Shown: piece by piece, positions 61,986-64,000 of the stretch
How positions within the stretch are numbered: position 1 is the first letter of the stretch
Layout: each line of letters starts with the position of its first letter
Assembly (NCBI RefSeq): GCF_963678635.1
Contig: NC_087062.1
Location: forward strand, 90,433,845 to 90,497,844
DNA from: Symsagittifera roscoffensis
Taxonomy: Eukaryota > Xenacoelomorpha > Acoela > Convolutidae
Length of the DNA stretch: 64,000 nucleotides
Reading direction: 5' to 3'
The notes under the pieces: model-generated
Told to the model about the DNA's origin: nothing
Database searches by the model: none
What the model saw: the letters and a program-made list of their open reading frames with translations, nothing else
Translations under genes and position numbers: made by a program

Positions 61986-62492
61986 CCGGGTTAAAGGAAA
62001 GTTTGAAACCTGTTAAATTTGTTAGAGTTGTTATCAGTGAAAGTTGAACCTCAAATTCATTATTTTAAACAATTTTTTGTGGGCGAGCAATGCGAATTTG
62101 GATAGAATATTTGGACGAAAGAATTTAAAGAAGCTTGTTTTGAAAAAGTCGGTACTGCTTTTTGCAATTTATGAACAATTTTATTAATTTACTACTACTT
62201 TTGAAATTATTAATTTTAGTGCTTAATTTGGGTGTTGAAATTATTAAAATATTTTTAATTTATGATTATTTACTGCTTTGGGGAAAAGAATTTATATAAT
62301 AAGTTACTGCTTTGTATGGGATAATTTTATTGCTTCAATTATTGAATAGGTTAATAGAAATTAGTGATGTTTTTTATTTTGCTTTTTGTTTTGTAGCTGA
62401 TTGATGATTGTGCCTATAAAAAAAAAGAAAACTTTTAATAATAATGGTTAGGGTTGTTTGAATTTATTAGTTAAATATTGAATTCATATTAC

Positions 62493-63047
62493 CTAATGGT
62501 CGTTGAAGAAGCCATGGGGAAAAACATCGTGGATGATATCAGATGAGGATAGCAGTTTAGCTAACAAACGAATGATGTGTTTAGCTTGCAAAAGTCGCCC
62601 AAGCAATTCAAGTGCTTTAATGATGTTACGTTCTTCAGTGTGAGGTGATTGTTCATACGGTGTGTCTTGTATTAGGTTATATAATTTGTGATTGTAGCGA
62701 GTGTTATATATGAATTCTGGGATGAGAACTTCGACGGGCTGAAGGAATTCATGAGGGACAATTAGTGGGCGGGATTCGTCTATGTTTATGAGTTTGTTTA
62801 GTGGGCAAAAGATATACATCTGGTTGATGGGGTCATAACTTCGGAGGTTGCTTTGTAGGTTAGTATCTTTAATACAATAAGTGAAGTTAAGAAAAAACGG
62901 TGATGTGTATTTTGAGTTGATGTATTGAAATCTATGGTGAGGTTGTCGTGCTGGTGTATTGTGAGTGTAATGACTTTGAATAAATTTATAACAAGTGTAC
63001 GTATGTGTTTGTTTAGTTTGTAACATTACTTCGTGTGAAGAGTGCAA
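62493..63047 (-). CDS. uncharacterised ORF, probable retroelement protein
   Basis: 184 codons starting MHSSHEVMLQTK. The minus strand here is rich in A and C and poor in G, with Asn, Thr, His, Tyr and Ile abundant. A second open frame (about 63026-63407, minus, 126 codons, including LTPKQFTQTGYRESL and INAYESHFNKFNHF) overlaps its start in another frame, as if one protein had suffered a one-base shift. No domain is recognised. The context and the candidate LTR at 60.5-61.6 kb suggest a Gag- or Env-like product of an LTR element running off the window. Confidence 0.4.
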   Translation of the reverse strand: MHSSHEVMLQTKQTHTYTCYKFIQSHYTHNTPARQPHHRFQYINSKYTSPFFLNFTYCIKDTNLQSNLRSYDPINQMYIFCPLNKLINIDESRPLIVPHEFLQPVEVLIPEFIYNTRYNHKLYNLIQDTPYEQSPHTEERNIIKALELLGRLLQAKHIIRLLAKLLSSSDIIHDVFPHGFFNDH

Positions 63048-63407
63048 ATCACGCTTTTTGGTGTGAGGAAATGAAAGGTTAGTGAAAAATGGTTGAATTT
63101 GTTAAAGTGTGATTCATAAGCATTAATAATACGTAGTGCTGCGGAGATGACCTTGTCGTATTTTTTATTTAAGATGTTGAGGGTGAGGGTGTATGAGGTT
63201 TTAATGAAAATTTTTTCGGTTAATTGAGGATAAGTATTTGGGTCGTTACCTAAATCGATGGAGTAATTATTAGCTTTAGGTGCAGTGAATTTGGTTAGTG
63301 ATTCTCTGTATCCTGTTTGCGTGAACTGTTTTGGGGTTAGTGCTGTTATTAGAAGGTAGAGTAGGGTGCTGCTTACTTCATTATTATGAGGAGTGTTATA
63401 TAAATGT
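63026..63407 (-). CDS. upstream overlapping ORF of same unit
   Basis: Open frame without a clear ATG, ending at TAA (63026-63028) after the start of the 62493-63047 ORF. Composition is identical in style to its neighbour. Likely the preceding part of the same frameshifted coding region. Confidence 0.35.
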
Positions 63408-64000
63408 TAATGGATTAGTAAAGTGATAATGAGATGTCCATGAGAGGTTGGGATATAAGACATGCTCGCTTACATAATTTGGTTTTTCATCATTTGGGTC
63501 GGAATGGAAGTATGTATATTGTGGGAAAAAGGGTAGACATAATTGTAGGAATTCTTTCGTATTAGTGTGAAGTGGATGATTTATAAATGTGGTGAATGAT
63601 CCTGGGTTAGATGGGAATGGGGTATTTAGGAATTTTCTTTTAAAGGTTCGGTAAACGCGGTTGGTACTAGAGGATGGGGTTGATGGGGAGGTGGGGTTTT
63701 GGAAGGGTGTATAAGTGGAAGAGGGGGTTGGGGTTGATGGGTTGGATGATGTTAAAGATCGTGAGAGTTGGTGAATAGTTAGTGTTTGAGGGTGTTGCAG
63801 CTGTTGTTGTAGTGTTATGAAGTTATCAAGTTCATGTGGTGTTTGTGTGTGATCTTGGTCGTTGTTATCGGATGATTCGCTAGTTAGAGTGGAATATATG
63901 GGTGTGACATGTGAATTGGAAGAGGGAGGGGAAAAAGGTTCAATTTTGACTTGTACAAGATTTAAGATTTTGGCTATTTTCAGATCCTCATGGGACGGCT
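63408..64000 (-). other. A/C-rich coding-like edge region
   Basis: On the minus strand this is Pro/Thr/Ser/His-rich in broken frames (runs of the CCAACCCC and CACAAACACC kind). It could be a decayed low-complexity part of the same retroelement. No intact ORF is seen before the window edge. Confidence 0.3.

Overview
The window is animal nuclear DNA: AT-rich, with spliced genes and a very heavy load of transposable elements. Animal origin is shown by a spliced gene for an Ig/FN3/protein-kinase muscle-type giant protein (obscurin/UNC-89/SPEG family), together with a peroxisomal PMP34-type carrier and elongation factor 1-gamma. The species cannot be fixed from sequence alone. The mix of BEL/Pao, mag-like Ty3/gypsy, Penelope-like, LINE, SINE, MULE, hAT-like and mariner-like MITE remains suggests an invertebrate with an expanded, repeat-filled genome.

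Layout. 1-2.2 kb: intronless SLC25A17/PMP34 carrier (+). 2.2-5.6 kb: tRNA-derived repeats and a cluster of TA-flanked MITEs built into a 1.1-kb palindrome, with an 8-bp-TSD MITE nested inside. 5.7-7.0 kb: intronless eEF1-gamma (+). 8.1-9.7 kb: a MULE-like element carrying a FLYWCH zinc-finger ORF (-). 9.7-18.6 kb: no host gene seen; degenerate ~170-bp satellite units, a 519-bp tandem duplication, a 36-bp minisatellite and tRNA-derived repeats.

18.7-49.5 kb: one gene reconstructed here as 16 exons (+). Every splice junction keeps frame and the exon lengths sum to 5265 nt (1754 codons plus stop). It encodes several Ig-like domains, acidic Ser/Glu-rich linkers, one FN3 domain, a kinase domain that has lost the HRD and DFG catalytic motifs, a tail, and a final Ig domain. 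One intron uses a GC donor. Its introns hold most of the MITEs and SINEs, several nested foldback elements, and an 11-kb intron with a nearly intact antisense Ty3/gypsy gag-pol (39.9-44.6 kb) plus a fragment of a related element (38.8-39.7 kb).

49.96-57.16 kb: a complete, very young BEL/Pao retrotransposon (-) with 148-bp LTRs differing at one base, a perfect 5-bp target duplication and a PBS. Its coding region has one in-frame stop and one frameshift, and its leader has a 5-copy minisatellite. 58.1-60.5 kb: a Penelope-like GIY-YIG fragment (+) next to a decayed LINE (-). 60.5-64 kb: probably another LTR element (-) running off the right edge, with unrecognised A/C-rich coding-like ORFs.

The host genes are unrelated housekeeping and muscle-type genes, not an operon or functional cluster. 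Most of the sequence is transposon history: elements inserted into elements inside introns.
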